Source: Chitinophaga pinensis (GTDB lineage: Bacteria; Bacteroidota; Bacteroidia; Chitinophagales; UBA10324). From it: 33,064 nt of DNA. Below the pieces are notes generated by a model. The model was not told where the DNA came from, ran no database searches, and was given only the letters and a program-made list of their open reading frames with translations. Made by a program: the position numbers and the translations under genes. Positions 1 to 8,093 of this stretch are shown here, piece by piece. The DNA lies in contig CAMDOA010000028.1 in NCBI GenBank assembly GCA_945903305.1, positions 1-33,064 on the forward strand. The letters are read 5' to 3'. Numbering within the stretch: the first letter of the stretch is position 1; each line of letters starts with the position of its first letter.

Positions 1-1224
1 TTTAATCTCCGTCACATTTGGGGCGATGCAACTTGTGGCAGCGATTTGGTGAACGATACACCTACACAACAAACTTCAAATGGCGGATGCCCTTCCTTCC
101 CTCATACTACCTGCAGCAACGGAGCAAATGGAGACATGTTTATGAATTACATGGATTACACTTATGATAATTGTATGAATATTTTCACAACCGGACAATC
201 AACCAGAATGAATGCAACACTTGCTTCAGGCGGTGGTCATTATTCATTATCAACTTCATTGGGATGCACTCCACCAAGCGGTGGCGGAACTTGTGGTACT
301 CCTGTCAGCTTAAGTTCAAGTGGTGTTACCACATCAGCTGCTACTTTAAGCTGGGCTACAGTAAGCGGAGCAACTTCTTATAATGTGCAATACAAAATTT
401 CTTCTGCATCAACCTGGACAACTACTACATCAACAGTTGCATCAAAATCATTAACTGGATTAACAGCAAATACAACTTATAACTTTCAGGTGCAGGCGGT
501 TTGCGCCACCACCGGTTCTTATTCGTCGGTTGCTTCATTCACAACTTTATCATCAGGAGGTGGATGTACTGATATTTATGAATCGAATAATTCTGCTTCA
601 GCTTCTAAACTTATTCCGGTTAATACTGCTGTTACTGGTTTAATCTCCACATCAACCGATATTGATTGGTTTCACTTTTCAAACACCAGCTCGTCAACTA
701 AAATCAAAATCACTTTAACCAATTTGCCTTTTGACTATGATGTACGGCTTTACAATTCAAGTGGAACCACACTACTTGCAACCAGTCAAAATGGTGGCAC
801 AACCAGCGAAACAATTATTTATAACACCACAACTGTTGGAACATACAAAATCAGAGTTTATGGTTATGGCGGAGTTTATAGTGCAACAAGTTGCTATACA
901 TTAAATGCATTAATCAGCGGCACAAACTTCCGGACTATAGATAATGGTACGGTAGAAATAATTCCTGCTGAAAATATTTTGAACTTGTATCCAAATCCTG
1001 CTGCGAATAAATTAACTGTTGATTACAACTCAACTGTTTCTGAGAACATCACCATTAATGTATATGATGTTTTAGGAAGAAAAGTTTACAGTGAAATGAA
1101 TACTGCCAATGCCGGGTCAAATACTTACTACCAGGATTTTAATAATCTGGAAAATGGATTTTATATTCTTGAAATTAATAATGGTACAACTGCAACCATT
1201 AAGCGTTTCATGATGGAAAAATAA
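1..1224 (+). CDS. Secreted M43 (pappalysin-like) zinc metalloprotease with T9SS tail, 5' truncated
   Basis: The reading frame is open from base 1, so the gene starts before the window; 407 residues remain. The first residues, FNLRHIWGD, match the end of the M43 HExxHxxGxxH zinc-binding helix, with the third His as residue 5; the HExxH part lies outside the window. The Met-turn follows in FMNYMDY. Next come a fibronectin III-like domain (about residues 95-175), a pre-peptidase C-terminal-like domain (about 190-285, DIDWFHF and [10 protein letters not shown]) and a T9SS type A sorting domain ([12 protein letters not shown] through the GFYILEI strand). The product should be an extracellular endopeptidase anchored or released by T9SS. 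A GTG at 46 would give an internal start, but homology continues upstream of it, so I reject it. Family assignment is strong; substrate unknown. Confidence 0.9.
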   Translation, partial: FNLRHIWGDATCGSDLVNDTPTQQTSNGGCPSFPHTTCSNGANGDMFMNYMDYTYDNCMNIFTTGQSTRMNATLASGGGHYSLSTSLGCTPPSGGGTCGTPVSLSSSGVTTSAATLSWATVSGATSYNVQYKISSASTWTTTTSTVASKSLTGLTANTTYNFQVQAVCATTGSYSSVASFTTLSSGGGCTDIYESNNSASASKLIPVNTAVTGLISTSTDIDWFHFSNTSSSTKIKITLTNLPFDYDVRLYNSSGTTLLATSQNGGTTSETIIYNTTTVGTYKIRVYGYGGVYSATSCYTLNALISGTNFRTIDNGTVEIIPAENILNLYPNPAANKLTVDYNSTVSENITINVYDVLGRKVYSEMNTANAGSNTYYQDFNNLENGFYILEINNGTTATIKRFMMEK

Positions 1225-1248
1225 ACAGGTAAAGCACCAACCTGAATC

Positions 1249-1286
1249 AGAAGCCTTTCGGAGAAATCCTAAAGGCTTCTTTTTTT
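1249..1286 (+). terminator. Intrinsic terminator after the M43 protease
   Basis: A 10-base perfect stem, AGAAGCCTTT pairing with AAAGGCTTCT, encloses a 12-base loop and runs straight into a T tract. It lies 25 bases after the protease stop codon and is the clearest rho-independent terminator in the window. It separates the protease from the lipoprotein gene downstream. Confidence 0.9.
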
Positions 1287-1390
1287 GTGTCAACTTAATC
1301 GCACAGCAATATTTTTCTGTTGGAAATATGAAATTAAAATTGCCTAATGGGCAATGATTGAAATCTTTTCTTTGAGAAAATTTTAAAGTG

Positions 1391-2398
1391 ATGAAGAAGA
1401 AAATATTTCTGTTTGGAATTGTGAGCATGAGTTTACTCGCAGCATGTGTACCCGCCCGTAAGTTTGAAGATGCTCAGGCAATGATTGAAAAACTGAATGC
1501 GGAGAATAAAAACCATAAAGAAAAAACCGACGAGCTTACGGCAAAAGTGGAAGACCTGAACAAACAGGTGAATGATTTAACCAATGCACGAAAAGATTTA
1601 GTGGATGACACCACTAATTATGGAGTACAGTATCGCAAAATAATGGCGATGAATAAGGAGTTGAATTTTTTGTATGAGAAAGTAATAGATCAGAATAAAC
1701 AATTGCTTAATAACAGTACGAATGAGTCGCAGAAATTTCAAAATCAGTTGGCTGAAAAATCTAAACAACTGGATGAAAAAGAAAAAACACTGAATGAATT
1801 ACAAAACACTTTGCAAAAACAACAAACAGATTTAGACCAACTGAAAAGTGATTTGGAAGCGAAGAATAAAAAAGTGATGGAATTGGAAAGTGCGCTCACA
1901 AGAAATGATTCGCTGATGAATGCGCTGAAGAATAAAGTATCGGATGCTTTAATGGGTTTCGAAAATGCAGGGGATTTAAAAGTTTATACCAAGAATGGGA
2001 AAGTGTATGTGTCACTTTCTGAAAACCTGTTGTTCAAATCTGGAAGCATCATTGTTGATCCGAAAGGAAAAGATGCCTTGAAAAAATTAGCAGAGGTGTT
2101 AAATAAAAATACCGACATTAAAATTTTAGTGGAAGGTCATACTGATAATGTGAAACTCGCCGGAACAGGAGCCATGAAAGACAACTGGGATTTAAGTGTG
2201 TTGCGAGCTACTTCAGTTGCACGGATATTAATGGTGGATGGAAAAGTTAATGATGCACGAATTACCGCATCGGGCAGAGCAGATTCAGAACCGGTGGCTA
2301 CAAATGAAAATGCGGATGGCCGGGGAAAAAATCGACGCACTGAAATTATTCTTCAGCCAAACCTTTCAGAAATAAACAGCATACTCGGCACCAAATAA
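1391..2398 (+). CDS. OmpA/MotB-family outer-membrane lipoprotein with coiled coil
   Basis: This 335-residue protein has a lipoprotein signal ending in SLLAAC (lipidated Cys 19). A long Lys/Glu/Gln-rich coiled coil follows (about 30-185), then a C-terminal OmpA-like peptidoglycan-binding domain (about 195-322). That domain shows VEGHTDN (Asp 252) and WDLSVLRATSVARIL (Arg 272), the positions that in the family hold meso-diaminopimelate. It probably tethers the outer membrane to the cell wall. A GTG at 1388 sits directly before ATG 1391; I chose the ATG because MKKKIF is a normal signal-peptide start. The gene stands alone between a terminator and a 174-base spacer before gldA. Specific partners are unknown. 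Confidence 0.9.
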   Translation: MKKKIFLFGIVSMSLLAACVPARKFEDAQAMIEKLNAENKNHKEKTDELTAKVEDLNKQVNDLTNARKDLVDDTTNYGVQYRKIMAMNKELNFLYEKVIDQNKQLLNNSTNESQKFQNQLAEKSKQLDEKEKTLNELQNTLQKQQTDLDQLKSDLEAKNKKVMELESALTRNDSLMNALKNKVSDALMGFENAGDLKVYTKNGKVYVSLSENLLFKSGSIIVDPKGKDALKKLAEVLNKNTDIKILVEGHTDNVKLAGTGAMKDNWDLSVLRATSVARILMVDGKVNDARITASGRADSEPVATNENADGRGKNRRTEIILQPNLSEINSILGTK

Positions 2399-2572
2399 TT
2401 TTTTTTCGATGATGTTTAAATACAATGGTTGAGAAGTATGCTGCTTACCAAAAAACAGACTGAATTCCTTGTATCATTACTTAGTCACGAAAGTGTAAGT
2501 TGTTTGTGAAATATTAATTCTCTGCTACAGTAATCAATTGCAACACACTTTATTCGCTGCGCACATTATTTC

Positions 2573-3478
2573 ATGTCAGTAAAAGTTCAGGGGCTTACAA
2601 AAATTTACGGCGAACAAAAAGCCATCGACAACATTTCGTTTGAAGTGAAGCCCGGCGAAGTGCTCGGTTTTCTTGGCCCTAATGGTGCCGGCAAAAGCAC
2701 CACCATGAAAATTCTTTCCGGCTTCATTCCACAAACCGAAGGCAAAGCTTTTGTTTGTGATTTTGATGTGGAGAAAGATTCGCTCAACGCAAGAAGAAAG
2801 GTTGGTTACTTACCCGAAAACAATCCGCTTTATACTGAGATGTATGTGAAAGAATTTTTGTTGTTTGTTACCGGATTGAATGGAATTAAAGGAAAGCTTC
2901 GTAAATCAAGAATGGAAGAAATGCTGGAGGTAACTGGGCTGAAACTGGAGATGAATAAAAAAATCGGCGCCCTTTCAAAAGGATATCGACAACGAGTTGG
3001 ATTAGCTCAAGCACTTATACATAATCCTGAAGTTTTAATTTTAGATGAACCCACTTCCGGTTTAGACCCCAATCAGTTAGTGGAAATCAGAAACCTGATT
3101 CGTGAGCTGGGAAAAGAAAAAACGGTAATACTTTCCACCCACATCATGCAGGAAGTGCAGGCATTGTGTCATCGTGTAATCATCATTAACAAAGGAAAAG
3201 TGGTAGCCAACGACACTGCTGAAAATTTACAGCGAACAACATCAAATGAGGTTGTGGTGAAAGTGAGTTTTAAAGAAAGTGTGAATGAAAAATTGCTGAT
3301 GCAAATTGAAGGAGTGAAGCGCGCAAAAAATGTTGGAGCAAATAATTTTGAATTGAATTCAGATGCCGACATTCAGGAAAAAGTTTTTCGTTTCGCAGTA
3401 GAAAACAAACTCACCATACTTTCATTGCAACAGGAAAAACAAAACCTCGAAGAAGTTTTCCGGCAATTGACCAAGTGA
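2573..3478 (+). CDS. gldA: Gliding-motility-associated ABC transporter ATPase GldA
   Basis: 301-residue ABC ATPase. The Walker A motif GPNGAGKST is at residues 35-43, the signature LSKGY at 134-138, Walker B VLILDEP at 154-160 and the switch His at 190 (LSTHIMQEV). The C-terminal 80 residues form the extra domain usual in ABC-2-type export ATPases. Overall it matches GldA, and the gldF and gldG genes that follow settle the name. In Flavobacterium johnsoniae the GldA-GldF-GldG transporter is linked to gliding and surface function; the cargo is not known. Homologues also occur in non-gliding Bacteroidota, so the gene alone does not prove motility. It is separated from gldF by 101 bases of simple repeats. 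Confidence 0.9.
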   Translation: MSVKVQGLTKIYGEQKAIDNISFEVKPGEVLGFLGPNGAGKSTTMKILSGFIPQTEGKAFVCDFDVEKDSLNARRKVGYLPENNPLYTEMYVKEFLLFVTGLNGIKGKLRKSRMEEMLEVTGLKLEMNKKIGALSKGYRQRVGLAQALIHNPEVLILDEPTSGLDPNQLVEIRNLIRELGKEKTVILSTHIMQEVQALCHRVIIINKGKVVANDTAENLQRTTSNEVVVKVSFKESVNEKLLMQIEGVKRAKNVGANNFELNSDADIQEKVFRFAVENKLTILSLQQEKQNLEEVFRQLTK

Positions 3479-3480
3479 CA

Positions 3481-3568
3481 ATATGAAGATTTGGATATTT
3501 TAAATTTGAAAATGAAATACAGATTGCAACAAACCCGAAACTAAAAACTCGAAACCCGAAACCCGAAA
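3481..3568. repeat. Composite short tandem-repeat spacer between gldA and gldF
   Basis: Two arrays fill this spacer. Bases 3481-3511 are degenerate units of an 8-base ATTTGAAR motif (ATATGAAG, ATTTGGAT, a 7-base ATTTTAA, ATTTGAAA). Bases 3534-3568 are five 7-base units: CCCGAAA, CTAAAAA, CTCGAAA, CCCGAAA, CCCGAAA. The 8-base family recurs at 24288 and 27184. No coding potential is visible. Confidence 0.8.
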
Positions 3569-3579
3569 CAACATTTTTA

Positions 3580-4311
3580 ATGCTTATCATTTTTAAAAAA
3601 GAACTCAGCAGTTTTTTCAGTAGCATAACCGGTTATGTGGTCATGATTGTATTTCTGCTTGCATTGGGATTATTTGTTTGGGTTTTCCCTGATAGCAATG
3701 TGCTTGATTATGGATACGCTTCTCTCGATCCGCTTTTTTATTATGCGCCATGGATTTTTATTTTCCTGATTCCTGCCATTACCATGAAATCTTTTTCTGA
3801 AGAAATAAAAACAGGAACAATAGAATTACTAAGTACACGACCTGTTACAGATTTGCAAATAGTATTGGGCAAATATTTCGCTTCACTTTTTTTAGTGGTG
3901 TTTTCCATAGCGCCAACACTTTTATATTTCTACACCGTTTATCAACTCGGTAGCACAAAAGGAAATATGGATATTGGGGCCACATGGGGTTCTTACATTG
4001 GATTAATTTTTCTGAGTGCCACTTTTGTAAGCATTGGCATTTTTACTTCTTCAATTACAAGTAATCAAATCGTGGCATTTATTCTTTCTGTATTTCTATG
4101 CTTCTTTTCATTTCAGGCTTTCGATTTATTGAGCAGGCTGATTTTTTTTGCAGGAACAATGGATACAATTGTTCAAAATATCGGAATAAATTATCACTAT
4201 CAATCAATCAGCCGTGGAGTAGTTGATACTCGCGATGCATTATATTTTATTTCATTCATCGCCATTTTTATTTTAATGACACGCACATCCTTACAAAGCC
4301 GGAAATGGTAA
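3580..4311 (+). CDS. gldF: Gliding-motility-associated ABC permease GldF
   Basis: 243-residue integral membrane protein with about six hydrophobic segments: residues near 20-40, 55-70, 105-125, 140-160, 165-190 and 220-238. It has the ABC-2 permease feature MKSFSEEIKTGTIELLSTRPVTD, broken here by family-typical spacing, between the second and third segments. That loop (SEExxxGTIExLLxxPV type) is diagnostic of ABC-2 permeases such as GldF. It should form the membrane channel with GldA and GldG. The start ATG is followed by an amphipathic KKELSSFF stretch as in relatives. gldG begins 9 bases after the stop, so the two are probably co-translated. Confidence 0.9.
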   Translation: MLIIFKKELSSFFSSITGYVVMIVFLLALGLFVWVFPDSNVLDYGYASLDPLFYYAPWIFIFLIPAITMKSFSEEIKTGTIELLSTRPVTDLQIVLGKYFASLFLVVFSIAPTLLYFYTVYQLGSTKGNMDIGATWGSYIGLIFLSATFVSIGIFTSSITSNQIVAFILSVFLCFFSFQAFDLLSRLIFFAGTMDTIVQNIGINYHYQSISRGVVDTRDALYFISFIAIFILMTRTSLQSRKW

Positions 4312-4320
4312 AGTGAAATC

Positions 4321-6045
4321 ATGAAAAACGAAAAAAGAAAATCTGGTAAGCAATCTATTCTCTTCCGCCTTTTGGTGGTCATTGGCATAATTGTATTGTT
4401 GAATTTGCTTGCATCAAGATTATTTCTCCGATTAGATTTAACAAGTGATAAGCGATTTACCATCTCTGAAAAAACAAAGGAGATGCTTCGTAATTTGAAA
4501 GACGGAGTGTTTGTTAAAATTTATCTTACAGGGGATATGCCTGCGGGCTTTAAGCGCTTGTCGAATTCAACGCGAGATTTACTGGATGAAATGAAAATTT
4601 ATGCTGGTACAAATCTGCAATATGAATTTGAAGACCCGCTGGAAGGAAAAACAGAAAAGGAAAAAAATGAAATATTAAAAGAGTTGGCGCAAAACGGATT
4701 AGAGCCAACCAATGTAACCGTGAAAGGCGAGGATGAATACTCACAAAAACTGATAATACCCGGTGCGGTGGTTTATTTTCAGTCGGGAGTCGGAGTTCCG
4801 GTAAACCTGCTCAATAACGAGAGCGGAATGAATTCGCAACTTGCCTTAAATAATTCTGAGGCACAATTGGAATACAAGTTTTCATCAGCCATAAAAACAC
4901 AACTGTCACCAACCAAAACAAAAATTTCATTTCTGCGTGGTCATGGCGAAAAAGAATTATACTACTTATATGATTTTGTAAAAACACTGACCTCTTTTTA
5001 TGAAGCCGATACATTGGATATTACTAAAGTCATAAACATAAAAAAACAAGCTGATGTTTTGATTATTGTTCAGCCAACAAAAGCATTTGACGAACAAGAC
5101 AAATTCAAGATTGACCAGTTTGTAATGAATGGCGGAAAAGTTTTGTGGATGTTAGATGCATCAAATGCTTCGCTCGATAGTCTCACACAAAAACCGGCCA
5201 TGCTGGCAATTAATTATTCGTTAAACCTCGACGATCAATTATTTAATTATGGCGTGAGAGTTAACGCAGGTTTGTTAATGGATTTAGCCTCCAATCAGAT
5301 TCCGCTATTGGTACAGAGAAACAATTCGGCAACCAATCAACCGGAATTTAATTTATTTCCATGTCCGTATTTTCCGGTAGTAATGAGCGAAACATTGCAT
5401 TCCATAACCTACGGAATTGATGCAGTAAGCACACTGTTCCCCTCAACTATTGATACCGTTTCAAACAAGGAAATAAAGAAAACAGTACTGCTGCATTCAT
5501 CAAAATATGCTAAACAAGTATTTACTCCTTATATGATTGATATGCGCGAATTGCGCAAAAAACCGGATGTGGGTTCGTTCAATAAAAGAAATTTATCGGT
5601 AGCCGTTTTGCTCGAAGGAAAATTCAAATCATTATATCAAAACAGAATGACCGATGCGCTACAAAATATTTTACGCGATTCATTAAAAACACCTTTCAAA
5701 AACAATAGTGATGAAAACGCAATGATTGTTATTGCTGATGGCGATATGGCCAGTAATGAATTCAATAAAAACGGACAACCCTTTTCATTAGGTTATTATA
5801 AATACACGAATGATTATTTTAATAACAAAAATTTTTTACTCAACTGTATTGATTACCTCACGAATAATCTGAATCAAATTGAAACAAGAGGCAAGCAGGT
5901 AAAACTCAGATTGCTGGATACCCAAAAAGTAAAAAAAGAAAAAACAACCTGGCAATTAATAAATATTGTGGTTCCCATTCTGTCAATTTTACTTTTCTCT
6001 ATGGTGATTTTTATTTTTCGCTTAAAAAAATATTCACGATTATAA
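4321..6045 (+). CDS. gldG: Gliding-motility-associated ABC transporter component GldG
   Basis: 574 residues. One N-terminal membrane segment (about 15-37) is followed by the conserved SRLFLRLDLTSDKRFTIS region seen at the start of GldG proteins. A large extracytoplasmic ABC_transp_aux/GIFT-like domain follows (FLRGHGEKELY, ADVLIIVQPTK, FVMNGGKVLWMLDAS). A C-terminal membrane segment near 547-567 ends in a basic tail. The protein therefore spans the membrane twice with its bulk in the periplasm, as expected for the substrate-handling partner of GldA and GldF. The length is typical for the family. Confidence 0.92.
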   Translation: MKNEKRKSGKQSILFRLLVVIGIIVLLNLLASRLFLRLDLTSDKRFTISEKTKEMLRNLKDGVFVKIYLTGDMPAGFKRLSNSTRDLLDEMKIYAGTNLQYEFEDPLEGKTEKEKNEILKELAQNGLEPTNVTVKGEDEYSQKLIIPGAVVYFQSGVGVPVNLLNNESGMNSQLALNNSEAQLEYKFSSAIKTQLSPTKTKISFLRGHGEKELYYLYDFVKTLTSFYEADTLDITKVINIKKQADVLIIVQPTKAFDEQDKFKIDQFVMNGGKVLWMLDASNASLDSLTQKPAMLAINYSLNLDDQLFNYGVRVNAGLLMDLASNQIPLLVQRNNSATNQPEFNLFPCPYFPVVMSETLHSITYGIDAVSTLFPSTIDTVSNKEIKKTVLLHSSKYAKQVFTPYMIDMRELRKKPDVGSFNKRNLSVAVLLEGKFKSLYQNRMTDALQNILRDSLKTPFKNNSDENAMIVIADGDMASNEFNKNGQPFSLGYYKYTNDYFNNKNFLLNCIDYLTNNLNQIETRGKQVKLRLLDTQKVKKEKTTWQLINIVVPILSILLFSMVIFIFRLKKYSRL

Positions 6046-6074
6046 ATTTATTTTGCTGTAAATAATTTTTATTG

Positions 6075-7094
6075 ATGAAAAAAAATCTGCTGTATCTCCT
6101 AGCTTTAATCGTCGTAGTATTTGCAGTTTATTATTTTGTTTTCAGAAAAGGAAACAGCACACTTCCGGTAAATGAAAAGAATTTTGCAGTGGATGATACA
6201 GCACGCATTGGAAAAATATTTATTGCCGATATGAATAAACAATCGGTTACGCTAGAGCGAAATAAAAATGGTGGTTGGATAGTAAATGGAAAATTGGCTG
6301 CGCGTGCCGATGCTGTTAGCGTATTATTGAAAACAATAAAACAGCTCAGCATAAAATATCCGGTATCAGAAGCTGCGCGGAATAATGTTTTAAAATCACT
6401 GGCAACTAAAAATTGCAAGGTTGAAATTTATGATTTAGAAAACAACCTGATTTCTGCTTACTATGTAGGCGAAGGAGCCAATAATTTCAATGGCACCTAT
6501 ATGAAAACGCTTGATGGTGAAAATCCATATGTGGTTAGTGTTCCTGGTTTTCGTGGGGTATTAACTGTTCGATTTATAACAGATATTGAACAATGGAAAA
6601 GCCGAAGCATATTCAGTTTACCCGTACATCAATTAAAAACCGTAACAGTACATTATCCAAAGCAAGTGGATAGTTCATTTATCATCAATGTTTTTGGAAT
6701 TGATTCATTTCAATTATTGAATTTTAAAACAAAACAATTAGTCAAAAGCAATCAACTAAACAAGCAAAAAATTGAAATGTATCTCTCCCTGTTTCGGTTT
6801 ATAAATGCTGAAGCATTTGAAAACAATAATCCGGCAAAAGATTCCATCTTATTACAGACTCCATTTTGCGAAATAATAGTTTCTGATATTTATAAAAACA
6901 GTTATAAAGCTTCTTGTTACTATAAATCGGTCACAATAGAAACGATGCAGCAATTTTCAAGCACCGGAGAACCGATGCCCTATGATGTAGATCATTATTA
7001 TGCACTGATCAATAATGGAAAAGATTTCGTGCTGATACAACAGTTTCATTTTGGGCGGCTTTTTCAGAAAATTGAATTTTTTAAAAACAACTAA
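6075..7094 (+). CDS. DUF4340-type membrane-anchored protein of the Gld ABC locus
   Basis: 339 residues. An N-terminal membrane anchor (about 4-23) precedes a soluble domain with the DUF4340 hallmark SVTLERNKNGGWIVNGK, followed by a DAVSVLLKTIKQL helix. DUF4340 proteins commonly follow GldG-like genes in bacterial ABC export loci, which fits the position 29 bases after gldG. Its biochemical role is not established; it is probably an accessory extracytoplasmic subunit. A TTG at 6072 precedes the ATG at 6075; I use the ATG because MKKNLLYLL is a normal anchor start. Confidence 0.8.
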   Translation: MKKNLLYLLALIVVVFAVYYFVFRKGNSTLPVNEKNFAVDDTARIGKIFIADMNKQSVTLERNKNGGWIVNGKLAARADAVSVLLKTIKQLSIKYPVSEAARNNVLKSLATKNCKVEIYDLENNLISAYYVGEGANNFNGTYMKTLDGENPYVVSVPGFRGVLTVRFITDIEQWKSRSIFSLPVHQLKTVTVHYPKQVDSSFIINVFGIDSFQLLNFKTKQLVKSNQLNKQKIEMYLSLFRFINAEAFENNNPAKDSILLQTPFCEIIVSDIYKNSYKASCYYKSVTIETMQQFSSTGEPMPYDVDHYYALINNGKDFVLIQQFHFGRLFQKIEFFKNN

Positions 7095-7115
7095 CAAATA
7101 CTCAAATAATTTTTT

Positions 7116-8057
7116 ATGGATTTGTTTAAAGATTTAAGTACCGATACCTGGCTATATATTATTTTTTTATCCATACTGATTATATCATTAATTATTGATT
7201 TTGGAATTTACCGTAAACCCATTGCTATGAGTTATAAAAGTGCGGCCCTACAGAGTTTTTGCTGGGTTTGCATTGCGTTATCATTCGGTATATTAATTTA
7301 TTTGAAAGAAGGAAAAGAAATTGCGCTTCAATATGTATCGGCTTACCTGATGGAATACACCCTGTCAATTGACAATATTTTCGTCTTTGTTTTAATACTT
7401 ACCTATTTTAAAGTTTCAGATAAGTATTACCACAAAGTTTTATTTTATGGAATAATGGGTGCTGTAATTTTCAGAACCATTTTCATTTTATTAGGCATGA
7501 TGATAGTAGAAGAATTTTCATGGATATTATATATTTTCGGATTACTGCTTATTTACACTGGTTATAAAATATTAATGAGCGGTCAGGAACCGGAAGTGCA
7601 TCCTGATAAAAATCCTGTTTACAAATTGATGAAAAAATATTTCAATATTTTGCCCGAAGAAGGTGAAGGAAAATTTATTATTCATCGCGATGGCAAAAAA
7701 TATTACAGCATTCTTTTTTTAGTTGTTGGCGTACTTGCCAGTACCGATTTGGTTTTTGCTATAGATTCCATACCCGCTGCTTTTGCAGTATCACAACACA
7801 AACTGGTTGTACTTACTTCAAACATTTTTGCAGTAATGGGTTTGCGTGCTATGTTTTATTTATTAATGGGGGCTGTAAATAAATTCGATTATCTGCAACA
7901 GGGAATATCGTTTGTACTGATGTTCATTGGAATAAAAATGCTGATCGGAATTATGGATTGGCACATTCCAACCGAGATGTCATTATTAATCATAATAGTA
8001 ATGCTGGGGTCATCAATTTTATTATCTGTTTTAAAAAACAGCGATAAAAAAAATTAG
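7116..8057 (+). CDS. TerC/Alx-family integral membrane protein
   Basis: 313 residues with about nine hydrophobic helices. The two family signatures are present: EYTLSIDNIFVFVLIL in the third helix region and STDLVFAIDSIPAAF near residues 210-225, each carrying acidic residues inside the membrane. These match TerC/Alx proteins, which are associated with tellurite resistance, alkaline pH response and manganese export. The length agrees with full-length Alx-type members. It begins 21 bases after the DUF4340 gene and may share its transcript, but there is no obvious functional link to the Gld transporter. The transported ion cannot be told from sequence. Confidence 0.9.
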   Translation: MDLFKDLSTDTWLYIIFLSILIISLIIDFGIYRKPIAMSYKSAALQSFCWVCIALSFGILIYLKEGKEIALQYVSAYLMEYTLSIDNIFVFVLILTYFKVSDKYYHKVLFYGIMGAVIFRTIFILLGMMIVEEFSWILYIFGLLLIYTGYKILMSGQEPEVHPDKNPVYKLMKKYFNILPEEGEGKFIIHRDGKKYYSILFLVVGVLASTDLVFAIDSIPAAFAVSQHKLVVLTSNIFAVMGLRAMFYLLMGAVNKFDYLQQGISFVLMFIGIKMLIGIMDWHIPTEMSLLIIIVMLGSSILLSVLKNSDKKN

Positions 8058-8093
8058 CGTGCATTTTACTTTTTCCGGTCAGTAGATTATTAG

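Noticed and set aside
3534-3568. Short tandem units considered as a CRISPR array
   Set aside because: Units are 7 bases with no spacers between them, and no cas gene is near.
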